Part shown: piece by piece, positions 25,748-35,205 of the stretch
Layout: each line of letters opens with the position of its first letter
How positions within the stretch are numbered: the first letter of the stretch is position 1
Source of the DNA: Pseudomonadales bacterium
GTDB lineage: Bacteria > Pseudomonadota > Gammaproteobacteria > Pseudomonadales > IMCC2047
Length of the DNA stretch: 64,000 bases
Assembly: GCA_024234615.1 (NCBI GenBank)
Contig: JACKNY010000001.1
Coordinates: forward strand, 1,082,501-1,146,500
Reading direction: 5' to 3'
Position numbers and translations under genes: made by a program
Notes under the pieces: generated by a model
Told to the model about the DNA's origin: nothing
What the model saw: the letters and a program-made list of their open reading frames with translations, nothing else
Databases searched by the model: none

Positions 25748-27091
25748 ATGATGGCTAGTGAGGATATCGATAGCAATTTAAAAGAGCAACCACAGTCCTT
25801 GGGTACAGCTTGGTATATGGTGGTGCTCTGCATGATCGCCTATTTATTTTCTTTTGTTGACCGGCAGATTGTTGCCCTTTTAATTGAGCCGATTCGTGCT
25901 GATTTGCATATATCAGACACGCAGTTTAGTCTGATTCATGGTCTCGCTTTTGCGATTTTTTATGCGGTGATGGGTTTGCCGATCGCTCGCTTGGCAGACA
26001 CCAAATCCCGCCCTGTGATTATTGCTATCGGTATTGCCGTTTGGAGTATTGCTACAGCGGTATGTGGTACTGCCAAAAGTTTTTTTCAGCTCTTCGCCGC
26101 ACGCATGGCGGTGGGGGTGGGTGAGGCGGCTCTGTCTCCGGCTGCTTATTCAATGATCACGGACGCATTTCCAAAATCCAAGCTGGGGGTGGCGTTGGGT
26201 GTTTACTCCATGGGCTCTTTTTTGGGGGCGGGTCTGGCCTATATTATCGGTGGTGTCGCTATTGAGATGGTTACCAAGATAGGTATTGTCGAAATGCCGA
26301 TTATCGGAACGGTGAAGCCCTGGCAAATGACTTTTTTTATCGTGGGCTTACCCGGGCTGTTGATCGCGGCACTATTTTTTCTTACCGTTAAAGATCCCGA
26401 ACGCAAGGGTGTTGTACAGGGAGATAGTGGCTATTCCATCGGTGAGGTGTTTGCGTACATAGGGCAAAACAAAGGTTCTTTTACTGCGCATTATGTAGGC
26501 TTTGGCCTGCTAGCGTTGGTGCTCTATGCGTTAATGTCTTGGGCGCCGGCTTTCTTTTTACGTAATTTTGAGCTAACTACTCGCGAGGTTGGGCTTTATC
26601 TGGGGACACTCGTGTTAGTCTGTAATGTGGGTGGTGTTCTCACTAGCGGCTGGCTGATCGACTTTTTCACAAAGCGAGGTCGAACCGATGCGGCGTTAAT
26701 CGCTGCTATTGTGGGCGGTGTTGGTGCACTAATTCCTGCGGCGCTGTTTCCCTTTATGCCTAATTTAACCACGACATTAATAGTATTGGGTGTTGCGCTT
26801 TATTTTGCGAGCTTTCCGATGGCGACATCTGCGGCTGCTTTACAGTGGATGGCGCCAAACCAGATGCGGGCTCAGGTGACAGCTTTGTTTTTCCTTTTCA
26901 TGAACCTATTTGGCATTACCGGGGGCTCCAGCCTAGTTGCCTTATCGACCGACTATCTGTTTAAAGACGAGCAATTAGTTGGATACTCTATGGCTATTGT
27001 CGCTTGCGCGGCGGCACTGATTGCCGTTGTATTGATGGCGCGCGGTTTGGCCGCTTTCAGAAAAACCGTGAGTGACTTGCAGCAGGCTTAG
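25748..27091 (+). CDS. MFS transporter (spinster-like/sugar-phosphate-permease group)
   Basis: 447 aa inner-membrane carrier with 12 predicted helices. The N-terminal segment FVDRQIVALLIEPIRADLHISD and the loop GLPIARLADTKSRP are typical of the MFS subgroup often found in aromatic and steroid catabolic clusters of marine bacteria. Start at the ATG 25748 or 25751, 30 bp after the decarboxylase gene, so the two are probably co-transcribed. It likely imports the oxidised substrate from the periplasm (inference). Confidence 0.9.
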   Translation: MMASEDIDSNLKEQPQSLGTAWYMVVLCMIAYLFSFVDRQIVALLIEPIRADLHISDTQFSLIHGLAFAIFYAVMGLPIARLADTKSRPVIIAIGIAVWSIATAVCGTAKSFFQLFAARMAVGVGEAALSPAAYSMITDAFPKSKLGVALGVYSMGSFLGAGLAYIIGGVAIEMVTKIGIVEMPIIGTVKPWQMTFFIVGLPGLLIAALFFLTVKDPERKGVVQGDSGYSIGEVFAYIGQNKGSFTAHYVGFGLLALVLYALMSWAPAFFLRNFELTTREVGLYLGTLVLVCNVGGVLTSGWLIDFFTKRGRTDAALIAAIVGGVGALIPAALFPFMPNLTTTLIVLGVALYFASFPMATSAAALQWMAPNQMRAQVTALFFLFMNLFGITGGSSLVALSTDYLFKDEQLVGYSMAIVACAAALIAVVLMARGLAAFRKTVSDLQQA

Positions 27092-27269
27092 GTTGGTTTT
27101 TCTCTTCAGAGAGCGGGTGGATAAGTATTTTTAGATCTTGCTGTGCGGGTTATTTTTAATAAAATCATATGGTTAAATTATTTTTGTGGAATCAGAGCGG
27201 TTGACTTCAACGGGGATTTAAGATATACCTTGGTTTGATTTAAATCATAGTCGTACACGTTGATTACTG

Positions 27270-28304
27270 ATGAATTATCCCAGAATGACAGGCTTTGAGC
27301 TGACCGGGGACAACCACAGTCCGCTGTATAATACTCGTCCACTACAGGGACGGGAGCTATGCAATACCCATGATTTTGAAGAGCTGAGCAGACATATCGG
27401 TAACGTTCTGTTGCCGCACAACTGTAAGGTGCTGAATAAATCAAGTGCCAGCCAAAGTGCGGTTTTCCATCACGCGCCGCTATCAGATATTTCTATTAAT
27501 TATTTGCTCTATGGCGCTGAGGCCAGCGTTAATGTTGAGCGGTTGGACTTTTTTCTTATCGAGATACCTTTGTCCGGTATTTCGGAAACCCAATACGGTA
27601 AAGTCAAAGTGACAACGAATATGGGTTCTGGCGTGGTGGCTGGCCCCTACCAGCAGTTTTCAACACGCTGGAATGCTGAATGCTCGAAACTGTTAATTAA
27701 AATTAACCGTCTTGCTTTAGAGCGGCATTTGAGCATGATGCTTGGCCAAGATTTGCAGCGTCCACTTGACTTCAGGGTAGGCCTCGATCTTTATTCACCA
27801 GCGAGTGCCTCACTTTGGAATATGGTGCAGTGGTTAGTTGCGGAGCTGGAGAATGGTCAGTCATTGTTGAATATTGCCCCCTTGGGCTATTCTCAATATG
27901 AGCAAATGTTAATGTGGGTGTTGTTAAACGCTCAGCCCAACAATTATTCAGCTGAATTGGCATCAAGAAAACCCACGGTTGCGCCACATTATGTGCATTA
28001 TGTCGAAGACTATGTGAACGAGCATAGTGCAGAGGCGATTACGCTATCGCAATTGGTGGATGTTTCAGGCGTTAGTGGCAGAACCTTGCTGGAGGGTTTT
28101 CGACGTTACAAAGGTACCTCCCCTATGAAGTACCTCAAGTCGGTACGTATGGAGCGTGTCCACAAAGAATTAAAGAGTGCGGACCCAAGTCGTCACCGTG
28201 TCACTGAAATAGCGCTCGCTTGGGGGTTTACTCAATTGGGTAAATTTTCAGTTGAATACAAACAGCGCTTTGGTGAGTCGCCTTCAGATACATTAAAAAA
28301 ATAA
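27270..28304 (+). CDS. AraC-family transcriptional regulator
   Basis: 344 aa. The N-terminal ligand-sensing domain is of the XylS/AraC_binding_2 kind (RLDFFLIEIPLSGISETQYG). The C-terminal AraC DNA-binding domain has two helix-turn-helix units (ITLSQLVDVSGVSGRTLLEGFRRYKGTSPMKYL and the VTEIALAWGFTQLGKFSVEYKQRFGESP part). As the last gene of the catabolic block it is the natural candidate to bind the three shared elements, whose TGCC-N6-GAATA form resembles XylS-type half-sites. This link is inferred. Confidence 0.9.
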   Translation: MNYPRMTGFELTGDNHSPLYNTRPLQGRELCNTHDFEELSRHIGNVLLPHNCKVLNKSSASQSAVFHHAPLSDISINYLLYGAEASVNVERLDFFLIEIPLSGISETQYGKVKVTTNMGSGVVAGPYQQFSTRWNAECSKLLIKINRLALERHLSMMLGQDLQRPLDFRVGLDLYSPASASLWNMVQWLVAELENGQSLLNIAPLGYSQYEQMLMWVLLNAQPNNYSAELASRKPTVAPHYVHYVEDYVNEHSAEAITLSQLVDVSGVSGRTLLEGFRRYKGTSPMKYLKSVRMERVHKELKSADPSRHRVTEIALAWGFTQLGKFSVEYKQRFGESPSDTLKK

Positions 28305-28628
28305 TGGTAAAATTAACAATAAAAATACTCGTATAATATTTTTGTTTTACCTCCTTGTTGCTATCATTCATTCTTGTGATTACTTGAAAAAACGTTGTAG
28401 AGCGGAGTTCGCTTAGCGGCCTGATATTGTTAATGATAAAGCGGAATTACGTTTCACCTCTACGGCTATAACTCGGTTGCTAAGAATGTTTTTTCTCGAG
28501 TCCAATATCTTGGGAAGGGGAAGGTATTCATTTGCCAAAGCTAAAAATAAAGGGTAATTTATGGCCAGCTTTTTAGCTTGCTAGAAACGATAAAAAAATA
28601 TTTATAACCTAACTCATTGGAATTTTGT
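28305..28628. other. Intergenic region before the oad operon
   Basis: About 320 bases. Besides the stem-loop at 28306-28351 it is AT-rich without a convincing gene. It should contain the promoter of oadGAB. No copy of the 23-nt catabolic element is present, fitting a separate regulon. Confidence 0.5.
28306..28351 (+). terminator. AT-rich nested stem-loop directly after araC-type gene
   Basis: The outer stem GGTAAAA/TTTTACC (28306-28312 with 28345-28351) encloses an inner AAAAATA/TATTTTT stem. It starts two bases after the stop codon. It lacks a clean U-tract afterwards, so terminator function is tentative. Confidence 0.4.
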
Positions 28629-28877
28629 GTGACGGGTAGTCTATTAGATCAAGGTTTAATGCTTTTGGCCTACGGTATGGGCACGGTATTTTTGTTCTTA
28701 GGTGTTTTGGTGCTATCCACCTATACGATGTCGAAGGCGATAGCGAAATTCTTCCCTGAAGCAGAAATTGAGCCGACAATTTCTCAGAGGATAGTAAAAA
28801 CGCAGAATTCGGATGTCCGGCTTATTTCAGTTATCTCCGCAGCAATTCATCTGCACCGTAAAAATAAGAAAAAATAG
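28629..28877 (+). CDS. oadG: Oxaloacetate decarboxylase (Na+ pump) gamma subunit
   Basis: 82 aa from the GTG at 28629 (MTGSLLDQGLML); a TTG at 28617 would add four residues. Neither start has a strong ribosome-binding site. The protein has one membrane helix containing the family pattern LLAYGMGTVFLFLGVLVLSTYTMS and a charged tail. OadG stabilises the complex and binds the zinc-containing alpha subunit. Followed by oadA and oadB in the standard G-A-B order. Confidence 0.85.
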   Translation: MTGSLLDQGLMLLAYGMGTVFLFLGVLVLSTYTMSKAIAKFFPEAEIEPTISQRIVKTQNSDVRLISVISAAIHLHRKNKKK

Positions 28878-28970
28878 TAAGTTAACCATTATTCAAACCA
28901 AGAAACGGTTGAAGTATTTCAAAATTAGCATTTGAAATGAGAATAGATTTGATAAAAGGGTACATTGTTC

Positions 28971-30755
28971 ATGAGTGATGTAAAAAAACCGCTCGGTATA
29001 ACCGATGTTGTACTGCGAGATGCACACCAGTCACTATTTGCGACCCGGCTACGCTTAGATGATATGTTGCCCATCGCTGAAAAGTTGGATCAAGTCGGGT
29101 TCTGGTCGCTCGAGTCCTGGGGTGGCGCAACCTTCGATGCCTGTATACGATATTTAGGCGAAGATCCTTGGGAACGTATCCGCGAATTAAAGGCTGCGAT
29201 GCCGAACACTCCGCAGCAGATGCTGTTCCGGGGCCAGAATATTCTCGGTTATCGACACTACGCTGATGATGTGGTGGAAAAGTTTGTTGAAAGAGCAGCG
29301 GTTAATGGTGTCGATGTGTTTCGTGTATTTGACGCGATGAATGATGTGCGAAACCTGAAAACGGCAGTAAAAGCTGTTATCAAACAGGGCAAACATGCCC
29401 AGGGAACCATTTCTTATACAGTAAGCCCCGTTCACACGATGGATTTGTGGGTTGATTTAGGTCGCCAACTTGAAGATATAGGTGCCCACTCCATTGCCAT
29501 TAAGGATATGGCAGGGCTGTTGCGTCCCTATGAAGGCTATGAGTTGGTGACGCGCTTAAAAGCAGCAGTGAATATTCCTATTCATATGCAATGCCATGCT
29601 ACCACTGGGCTGTCCACTTCAACTATCGTGAAATGCGTTGAGGCAGGGATTGATAATGTGGATACTGCTATTTCTTCGATGAGCATGACTTACGGTCATT
29701 CTTCTACAGAATCAGTAGTGGCGATTTTCGAAGGCACTGATCGGGATACCGGGTTAAATATTAATCTGCTGGAGGAGATTGCCGCTTATTTCCGTGAAGT
29801 GCGTAAGAAATATGCAAAGTTTGAGGGCTCCTTGCGAGGCACTGATTCTCGTATATTAGTTGCCCAGGTTCCTGGCGGGATGTTGACCAATATGGAAAGT
29901 CAGCTGCGAGAGCAAAACGCAGCGGATAAGTTAGATGAAGTTTTGGAAGAAATTCCACGGGTGAGAAAGGATTTAGGTTATATCCCCTTGGTGACGCCCA
30001 CATCACAGATTGTTGGCACTCAAGCGGTCATTAATGTTTTAACCGGAGAGCGTTACAAATCGATTTCAAAGGAGACTGCCGGTGTTTTGAAGGGTGAGTA
30101 TGGCGCTACGCCTGCCCCAGTCAACACTGAGCTACAAGCACAAGTACTCGACGGAGCCGAGGCAATCACTTGTCGGCCTGCTGATTTGCTGCAACCGGAG
30201 ATGGATAAATTAACCACTGAGTTGACTAGTCTGGCGCAAAAAGAATCGATTAAACTTTCTGAGCACCAGGTAGATGATGTCCTGACCTACGCATTATTCC
30301 AACAGATTGGCCTCAAATTTCTGCAAAATCGAGGTAGTGCGGATGCTTTTGAGCCGGTTCCTTCGGCTGAATCGCCGGCAACTGAGGTGCCTGCAGCGAC
30401 GTCACCCGCTGCTGGTAAGGAAGTCTACACTGTTTCTGTCAATGGTGAACGCTATGTGGTGGAAGTTGCTGAGGGTGGTGATATTGAATCGCTGAACACC
30501 GCGAACTTGACATCAAAATCTGCGACTTCAAGTGCAGCGGATGTGATGACAGTCAAAGCGCCCTTAGCAGGAAATATTATCAAGGTGAATGTCGGTAATG
30601 GCGATCATGTGCAGCAGGGCGATGTCATTATTATACTGGAAGCCATGAAAATGGAGACGGAGGTAAGAGCAGGGCGAGCAGGATCAGTGATTGATGTGCT
30701 GGTCAAGGTGGGTGACGGTGTCGCCGTGGGTAGTCCCTTGCTGACACTGAATTAA
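28971..30755 (+). CDS. oadA: Oxaloacetate decarboxylase alpha subunit (carboxyltransferase plus biotin domain)
   Basis: 594 aa from the ATG at 28971 (MSDVKKPLGITDVVLRDAHQS). It transfers CO2 from oxaloacetate to biotin. The N-terminal carboxyltransferase barrel has LRDAHQSLFATR and the metal-binding MQCHATTG motif. A linker rich in Pro and Ala (about residues 450-485) leads to the biotinyl domain with EAMKMETE, the biotinylated Lys lying near residue 560. It works with OadB, which decarboxylates carboxybiotin and pumps Na+. Confidence 0.96.
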   Translation: MSDVKKPLGITDVVLRDAHQSLFATRLRLDDMLPIAEKLDQVGFWSLESWGGATFDACIRYLGEDPWERIRELKAAMPNTPQQMLFRGQNILGYRHYADDVVEKFVERAAVNGVDVFRVFDAMNDVRNLKTAVKAVIKQGKHAQGTISYTVSPVHTMDLWVDLGRQLEDIGAHSIAIKDMAGLLRPYEGYELVTRLKAAVNIPIHMQCHATTGLSTSTIVKCVEAGIDNVDTAISSMSMTYGHSSTESVVAIFEGTDRDTGLNINLLEEIAAYFREVRKKYAKFEGSLRGTDSRILVAQVPGGMLTNMESQLREQNAADKLDEVLEEIPRVRKDLGYIPLVTPTSQIVGTQAVINVLTGERYKSISKETAGVLKGEYGATPAPVNTELQAQVLDGAEAITCRPADLLQPEMDKLTTELTSLAQKESIKLSEHQVDDVLTYALFQQIGLKFLQNRGSADAFEPVPSAESPATEVPAATSPAAGKEVYTVSVNGERYVVEVAEGGDIESLNTANLTSKSATSSAADVMTVKAPLAGNIIKVNVGNGDHVQQGDVIIILEAMKMETEVRAGRAGSVIDVLVKVGDGVAVGSPLLTLN

Positions 30756-30774
30756 CAACTTAAGGAAGCTAATA

Positions 30775-31944
30775 ATGAATGCGCTTCATGGGTTGTGGCT
30801 GAGTTCGGGCTTGAGTCAAATAACATCTGGTCAACTTTTGATGATCGCCGTTGGGCTGCTTTTGCTCTTTCTTGCTATCCGCAAGGGGTTTGAGCCTTTG
30901 CTATTACTGCCAATTGGTTTTGGTGCTGTATTAGTCAATATTCCGGGCGCAGGGTTTAGCGAAGCTCCGATCTACGATGCGTTTGGGCACCTGGAAACAC
31001 CCGGCGGCATGCTTTACTACATCTACAATGTAGGTATCGCCACAGGGGTTTTCCCGTTGATTATCTTTATGGGTGTCGGGGCCATGACAGATTTTGGCCC
31101 GCTCTTAGCTAATCCGAAAACTCTTTTTCTTGGCGCCGCTGCACAATTTGGTATTTTTGCTACAGTTTTGGGCGCAGTTGGTTTATCCGTGACAGGGGTG
31201 ATTGATTTTTCGATCGCTGATGCAGCCGCTATTGGTATCATTGGTGGCGCAGACGGACCTACGGCTATTTTCGTTGCCAGCAAATTAGCACCAGATTTGT
31301 TGGGAGCGATAGCGGTTGCGGCCTATTCCTATATGGCGCTGGTACCCTTAATTCAACCGCCAATTATGCGGGCACTGACGACGAAACAGGAACGCGCCAT
31401 TGAGATGACGCAGTTACGTCATGTTTCGAGGAGAGAAAAAATTGTTTTCCCGCTGATAGTGCTGATTTTGGTGGCGCTATTTTTACCTAGTGCGGCGCCT
31501 TTATTAGGCATGTTTTGTCTGGGTAATTTGATGCGCGAGTGTGGCGTGGTTGACCGGCTTAGCGACACGACTCAAAATGCATTGATTAATATAGTTACCA
31601 TATTTTTAGGCTTGGGTGTTGGCTCGAAATTAAGTGCAGATAAATTTCTCGATCTTAAAACGCTTGGCATATTAGCTTTGGGGATGATTGCTTTTTGTAT
31701 TGGGACTGCGGCGGGGGTGTTGATGGCTAAGCTTCTCAACAAACTATCAAAAAGCCCGATTAACCCATTAATTGGCGCTGCTGGCGTCTCTGCTGTACCT
31801 ATGGCTGCGCGAGTCGCCAATAAGGTTGGACTGGAAGCGAACCCGAATAATTATCTCCTGATGCACGCAATGGGGCCAAATGTTGCCGGCGTTATTGGAT
31901 CTGCTGTAGCCGCAGGGGTGATGATTAGTATGGTAGCTGGCTAG
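30775..31944 (+). CDS. oadB: Oxaloacetate decarboxylase beta subunit (Na+ pump)
   Basis: 389 aa, polytopic inner membrane protein that couples carboxybiotin decarboxylation to Na+ export. Family motifs include the Asp-containing IGIIGGADGPTAIFVASKLAP, NPLIGAAGVSAVPMAARVANKVG and the C-terminal HAMGPNVAGVIGSAVAAG. The ribosome-binding site AAGGAAG precedes the ATG. The operon spacing is 19 bp after oadA. With the nqr operon in the same window, the cell clearly uses a sodium gradient. Confidence 0.96.
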   Translation: MNALHGLWLSSGLSQITSGQLLMIAVGLLLLFLAIRKGFEPLLLLPIGFGAVLVNIPGAGFSEAPIYDAFGHLETPGGMLYYIYNVGIATGVFPLIIFMGVGAMTDFGPLLANPKTLFLGAAAQFGIFATVLGAVGLSVTGVIDFSIADAAAIGIIGGADGPTAIFVASKLAPDLLGAIAVAAYSYMALVPLIQPPIMRALTTKQERAIEMTQLRHVSRREKIVFPLIVLILVALFLPSAAPLLGMFCLGNLMRECGVVDRLSDTTQNALINIVTIFLGLGVGSKLSADKFLDLKTLGILALGMIAFCIGTAAGVLMAKLLNKLSKSPINPLIGAAGVSAVPMAARVANKVGLEANPNNYLLMHAMGPNVAGVIGSAVAAGVMISMVAG

Positions 31945-32103
31945 TATTTCGCCGTATTGTCAGGCGCAACCGTTATACAAAGGCCTCAAATAATTATTGC
32001 ACGATGCTGATCTCAGCTATCGTCTATTTTTTATGCCGTTGCCTTCTTGTTTGCTGAAGGTTTTTGGCTACGCTGAATCTCTCTTTTGCGGTAAGCTTTG
32101 TCG

Positions 32104-33579
32104 ATGGATACTTTAATGAACCTTGGCTTTTCAGCCCACATTATGCTCAGTATTGCGGCGGGGCTGTGGTTGGGAGGGGTTACCACTTGGCTTATCATGC
32201 GCAGCCGTGCGGCTGTATTGACGGAAAAGCTGACGGTAGCACAGAATGATTGGCAAACTCATCAGCAACTCCATCTGCGATTTGAAGAAGATCTCAAACA
32301 ACGGAACGCTGAGTTAGCTGCTTTACAGTCGGAATATGATCGAGCAAGCACCAGGCTAACAATGGTGGTGGAGCAGCTGGACCAATTAAAATTGTTGAAA
32401 AGTGCGGATGAACGCGATTTGGTAAGTCTGCGAGAACAGAATGCGCAATTGTTGACCAGTCTTTCGAGTGAGCGCAAGCAGGCAGAGGAAAAGCTGGCAA
32501 TTTTGAGTGAGGCCAAAGAACGGCTCACCATAGAGTTTAAGAATCTGGCTAATGAGATTTTTGAAGAAAAAAGCACGAGGTTTACGGAACAGAACAGAGT
32601 TAACCTGGAATCTGTACTCAAACCTCTGAGCGGACAAATTAAAGACTTTCAGAAACGGGTAGAGGACAGCTACGACAAAGAGTCCAAAGATCGCTTTTCT
32701 CTCGTCAAAGAAATTAAAAGCTTACAGGAGTTGAATAGCCGAATCAGCGTGGATGCGGTTAATCTAACCAATGCGTTGAAAGGGGAAAGTAAAACTCAAG
32801 GAACCTGGGGCGAGTTGAAGTTGGAGAAAATATTGGAGGCGTCGGGTTTGTTGAAAGGGCGCGAGTACGATGTTCAAGTCAGCATGAAAAATGAAGCTGG
32901 CGCGAGGCTGCAGCCGGATGTGGTAGTACACTTGCCTGAAAACAAGGATGTTATTATTGATTCCAAGGTCACATTGACCGCCTACCATCGTTACGTTTCG
33001 GTCGAAACGGAGACCGAGCGTCAGCAACAGGCGGCGTTACATGTCCAGTCACTGCAAAAGCATATCAAGGACTTAAGTGCTAAGGACTACCAAAATCTCA
33101 TCGGAGTGCAAACGCTCGATTTTGTCTTGATGTTTTTGCCAGTGGAAGATGCCTTTAATCTGGCAGTACAAAAAGATCCAGAGTTATTCAGCCGAGCTTT
33201 TGAGAATAATATTATTCTGGTAGGTCCGTCCACTTTGCTGGCGACCTTGAAGACAATTCAACATATCTGGCGCAATGAATATCAAACTAAAAACGCGCAG
33301 GAAATTGCAAAACGAGCGGGCTATTTATACGATAAATTTGTTAATTTTATCGAAGATCTTGAAGATGTAGGGCTCCGTCTGAATAAGGCTCAGGATGCCT
33401 ATGATAAAGCCCATAACAAGCTTACGTCCGGGCGCGGCAATTTAGTCAGCAGGGCGGAGACACTCAGAGAGCTGGGTGCGAAAACCAGTAAGACTTTACC
33501 CAAGGCGGTACTAGAAAAAAACGACCAGGATTTTGAAGTGCTTGAGTTTTTGGATAACGCCACTTCTGAAAATGAATAG
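32104..33579 (+). CDS. rmuC: DNA recombination protein RmuC
   Basis: 491 aa from the ATG at 32104 (the frame also opens at a TTG at 32098). One N-terminal membrane helix (about residues 10-28), a long coiled coil (residues 35-160) and the RmuC domain with QGTWGELKLEKILEASGL, VIIDSKVTLTAYHRY and the FLPVEDAFNLA segment. RmuC limits DNA inversions at short repeats and has a PD-(D/E)XK-like nuclease fold. The gene is convergent with the downstream transporter, 15 bp apart. Confidence 0.94.
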   Translation: MDTLMNLGFSAHIMLSIAAGLWLGGVTTWLIMRSRAAVLTEKLTVAQNDWQTHQQLHLRFEEDLKQRNAELAALQSEYDRASTRLTMVVEQLDQLKLLKSADERDLVSLREQNAQLLTSLSSERKQAEEKLAILSEAKERLTIEFKNLANEIFEEKSTRFTEQNRVNLESVLKPLSGQIKDFQKRVEDSYDKESKDRFSLVKEIKSLQELNSRISVDAVNLTNALKGESKTQGTWGELKLEKILEASGLLKGREYDVQVSMKNEAGARLQPDVVVHLPENKDVIIDSKVTLTAYHRYVSVETETERQQQAALHVQSLQKHIKDLSAKDYQNLIGVQTLDFVLMFLPVEDAFNLAVQKDPELFSRAFENNIILVGPSTLLATLKTIQHIWRNEYQTKNAQEIAKRAGYLYDKFVNFIEDLEDVGLRLNKAQDAYDKAHNKLTSGRGNLVSRAETLRELGAKTSKTLPKAVLEKNDQDFEVLEFLDNATSENE

Positions 33580-33594
33580 AGCGGTCTGCAAAGA

Positions 33595-34779
33595 CTATAA
33601 TTTAGCGCCTAGCCATACCTCTATCCGACCAAGCCAAGGGATTTGACTACCCCGCTCATTCAGCGCAGCCTTCAATTCGGCAATATCCTGTAAAGAGACA
33701 GGATCTTCGTTTTCAGGTGCATTTGCATTGGCTTCGAAAAATACCTCGATATCTATCTTGTCGTCCAAATAATGGAGAATGTATCTTTTCTGGATTGTCG
33801 AGAGATGAGGCACCTGAGACCAGCAATTTTCCAGTTCAGCTATAACCGCTTCCCGAAGTGGTAGTAACGTTTCACCGGCGTTAACTTCCGTATGGCGGTC
33901 ATCTTCAGCATCAATATGGTATGTCAGATCTTTTATAGAGCGAAACCGCTCTAATAACCGCTTGGTTACCCATTCGCCGATTTGGTGTCCTTCTGAGACG
34001 CTGACCCTAGGGTTGACTCTAATGTGAACGTCCAGAAATATATCAGAACCCATTTGCCGGGTGCGCAGATTGTGGGCGCTACGGACTCCCTCCATTGAGA
34101 CAATTACCTTTTTTATCTCGTCGGTTTCCTCTTTAGAAAGCCCAGTATCAACTAATTCTTTTATACTATCCCAGACAAGTTTCGTGCCGACCTGGCCAAT
34201 GATAAGAGCGACGACTGCTGCCGCTGCGGCATCTAGCCAGGCAACTCCGAGCATGGCGCCTGCAACGCCAACTAATACTACAACGGAGGAAAACATGTCT
34301 GTACGACTGTGCCAAGCATTGGCGATGAGTAAATTGGAGCGTAGTCGCTCGCCTGCTCTGCGTGTGTAATGGAAAATCCACTCCTTGCTGACAATTGAAA
34401 TGAGGGTAATTACCAGGGCAGGCCAAGTGGGGAGTTCTATGTCTGTGCCTGTAATAGCACGCCCAATGTTCTCGTAGGCTAAAACTAGTGCCACTATTAT
34501 TAGTGTCCCGCCCAAAAGTACCGTGCCGATCGCTTCGAAGCGGGCGTGACCGTATGGGTGCTCCCGGTCGGGTTCGTTGTTAGAAATGCGGGTGATAATA
34601 AGGACAAAAATATCGGTTACCATATCGGACAATGAATGTATGCCATCAATCAGTACGGCATGAGAGGAAGATATCAGACCGATAAATATTTTCCCCACGC
34701 CTAAGAAAGTATCGAGGATCATTCCGACGATAGTGACGCGATGGGCGATTTTCATATTCTCAGCGAACTGGCTTTGCAT
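33595..34779 (-). CDS. Cation diffusion facilitator family transporter
   Basis: 394 aa. Six-helix membrane domain followed by a cytoplasmic domain longer than that of FieF/YiiP. The metal-site motifs are visible: IDGIHSLSDMVTD in helix 2 and the HxxxD in NAWHSRTDMFSS of helix 5. The HPYGHARFE loop is the classic CDF signature. Such proteins export Zn2+, Fe2+, Mn2+ or Cd2+ by proton exchange; which metal cannot be told. Its promoter should lie in the long intergenic region that also holds the DnaA boxes. Confidence 0.93.
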   Translation of the reverse strand: MQSQFAENMKIAHRVTIVGMILDTFLGVGKIFIGLISSSHAVLIDGIHSLSDMVTDIFVLIITRISNNEPDREHPYGHARFEAIGTVLLGGTLIIVALVLAYENIGRAITGTDIELPTWPALVITLISIVSKEWIFHYTRRAGERLRSNLLIANAWHSRTDMFSSVVVLVGVAGAMLGVAWLDAAAAAVVALIIGQVGTKLVWDSIKELVDTGLSKEETDEIKKVIVSMEGVRSAHNLRTRQMGSDIFLDVHIRVNPRVSVSEGHQIGEWVTKRLLERFRSIKDLTYHIDAEDDRHTEVNAGETLLPLREAVIAELENCWSQVPHLSTIQKRYILHYLDDKIDIEVFFEANANAPENEDPVSLQDIAELKAALNERGSQIPWLGRIEVWLGAKL

Positions 34780-35205
34780 GCTATTCCTTCGGTTTTCTGA
34801 GGCTCAGAGTGGGGTGTATTATAGCGACCATTGTCAGAGCCTATAAACCATTTTATCGAGAGACTTATGCTCATTTGCTCCAGTTAGATTACTTATATGA
34901 AGTTGAATTAGAGATGATGTGGCTAAGTGGTTGAAAAAAACTGTAACTATATGATAAATAAGGATATAAAATGTGCTCGAAAAATGAACAATTTGTGACA
35001 AAGCCAATATAGGTATGGATTTAAGGTGTGCAAAAAAAAGCTATCCCCAAAGTTATCCACAGTATTTGTGGATAATCTTTGTGCATGCTAGTGATATACA
35101 TCAAGCCTCATCAGGGATAATATTTTAGTGATTCGCACAATCTAATGAAATCGGCTATGGTTATGTGCAATACAATTCATTAATGCATTGAGTGAGCCAA
35201 CCTGA
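34780..35205. other. Intergenic region between CDF transporter and PilZ gene
   Basis: 426 bases between divergent genes, AT-rich (34905-35050 especially). It contains two perfect DnaA boxes in a palindrome (35053-35075) and a degenerate third box just upstream. No ORF of interest. Promoters for both flanking genes are expected here; none could be assigned firmly. Confidence 0.6.
35053..35075. promoter_or_regulatory. Palindromic pair of perfect DnaA boxes
   Basis: TTATCCACA at 35053-35061 and its inverse TGTGGATAA at 35067-35075 are separated by 5 bp. A near-match CTATCCCCA lies at 35041-35049 (both differences from the consensus box are visible). Both perfect copies equal the strongest DnaA box known. 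The neighbouring genes (CDF, PilZ) are not those of a chromosomal origin, so a titration or regulatory site is more likely. Confidence 0.65.

Noticed and set aside
14693..28304. Assigning the block to polyethylene-glycol degradation
   Set aside because: Receptor, GMC enzyme, aldehyde dehydrogenase, carrier and AraC gene fit, but the PDC-type decarboxylase, Tat FAD oxidase and missing acyl-CoA ligase do not, so no substrate is named.
35041..35075. Chromosomal origin of replication
   Set aside because: Only two perfect DnaA boxes plus one weak box; no dnaA, dnaN, gidA, parAB or rpmH neighbours and no AT-rich 13-mer array seen.
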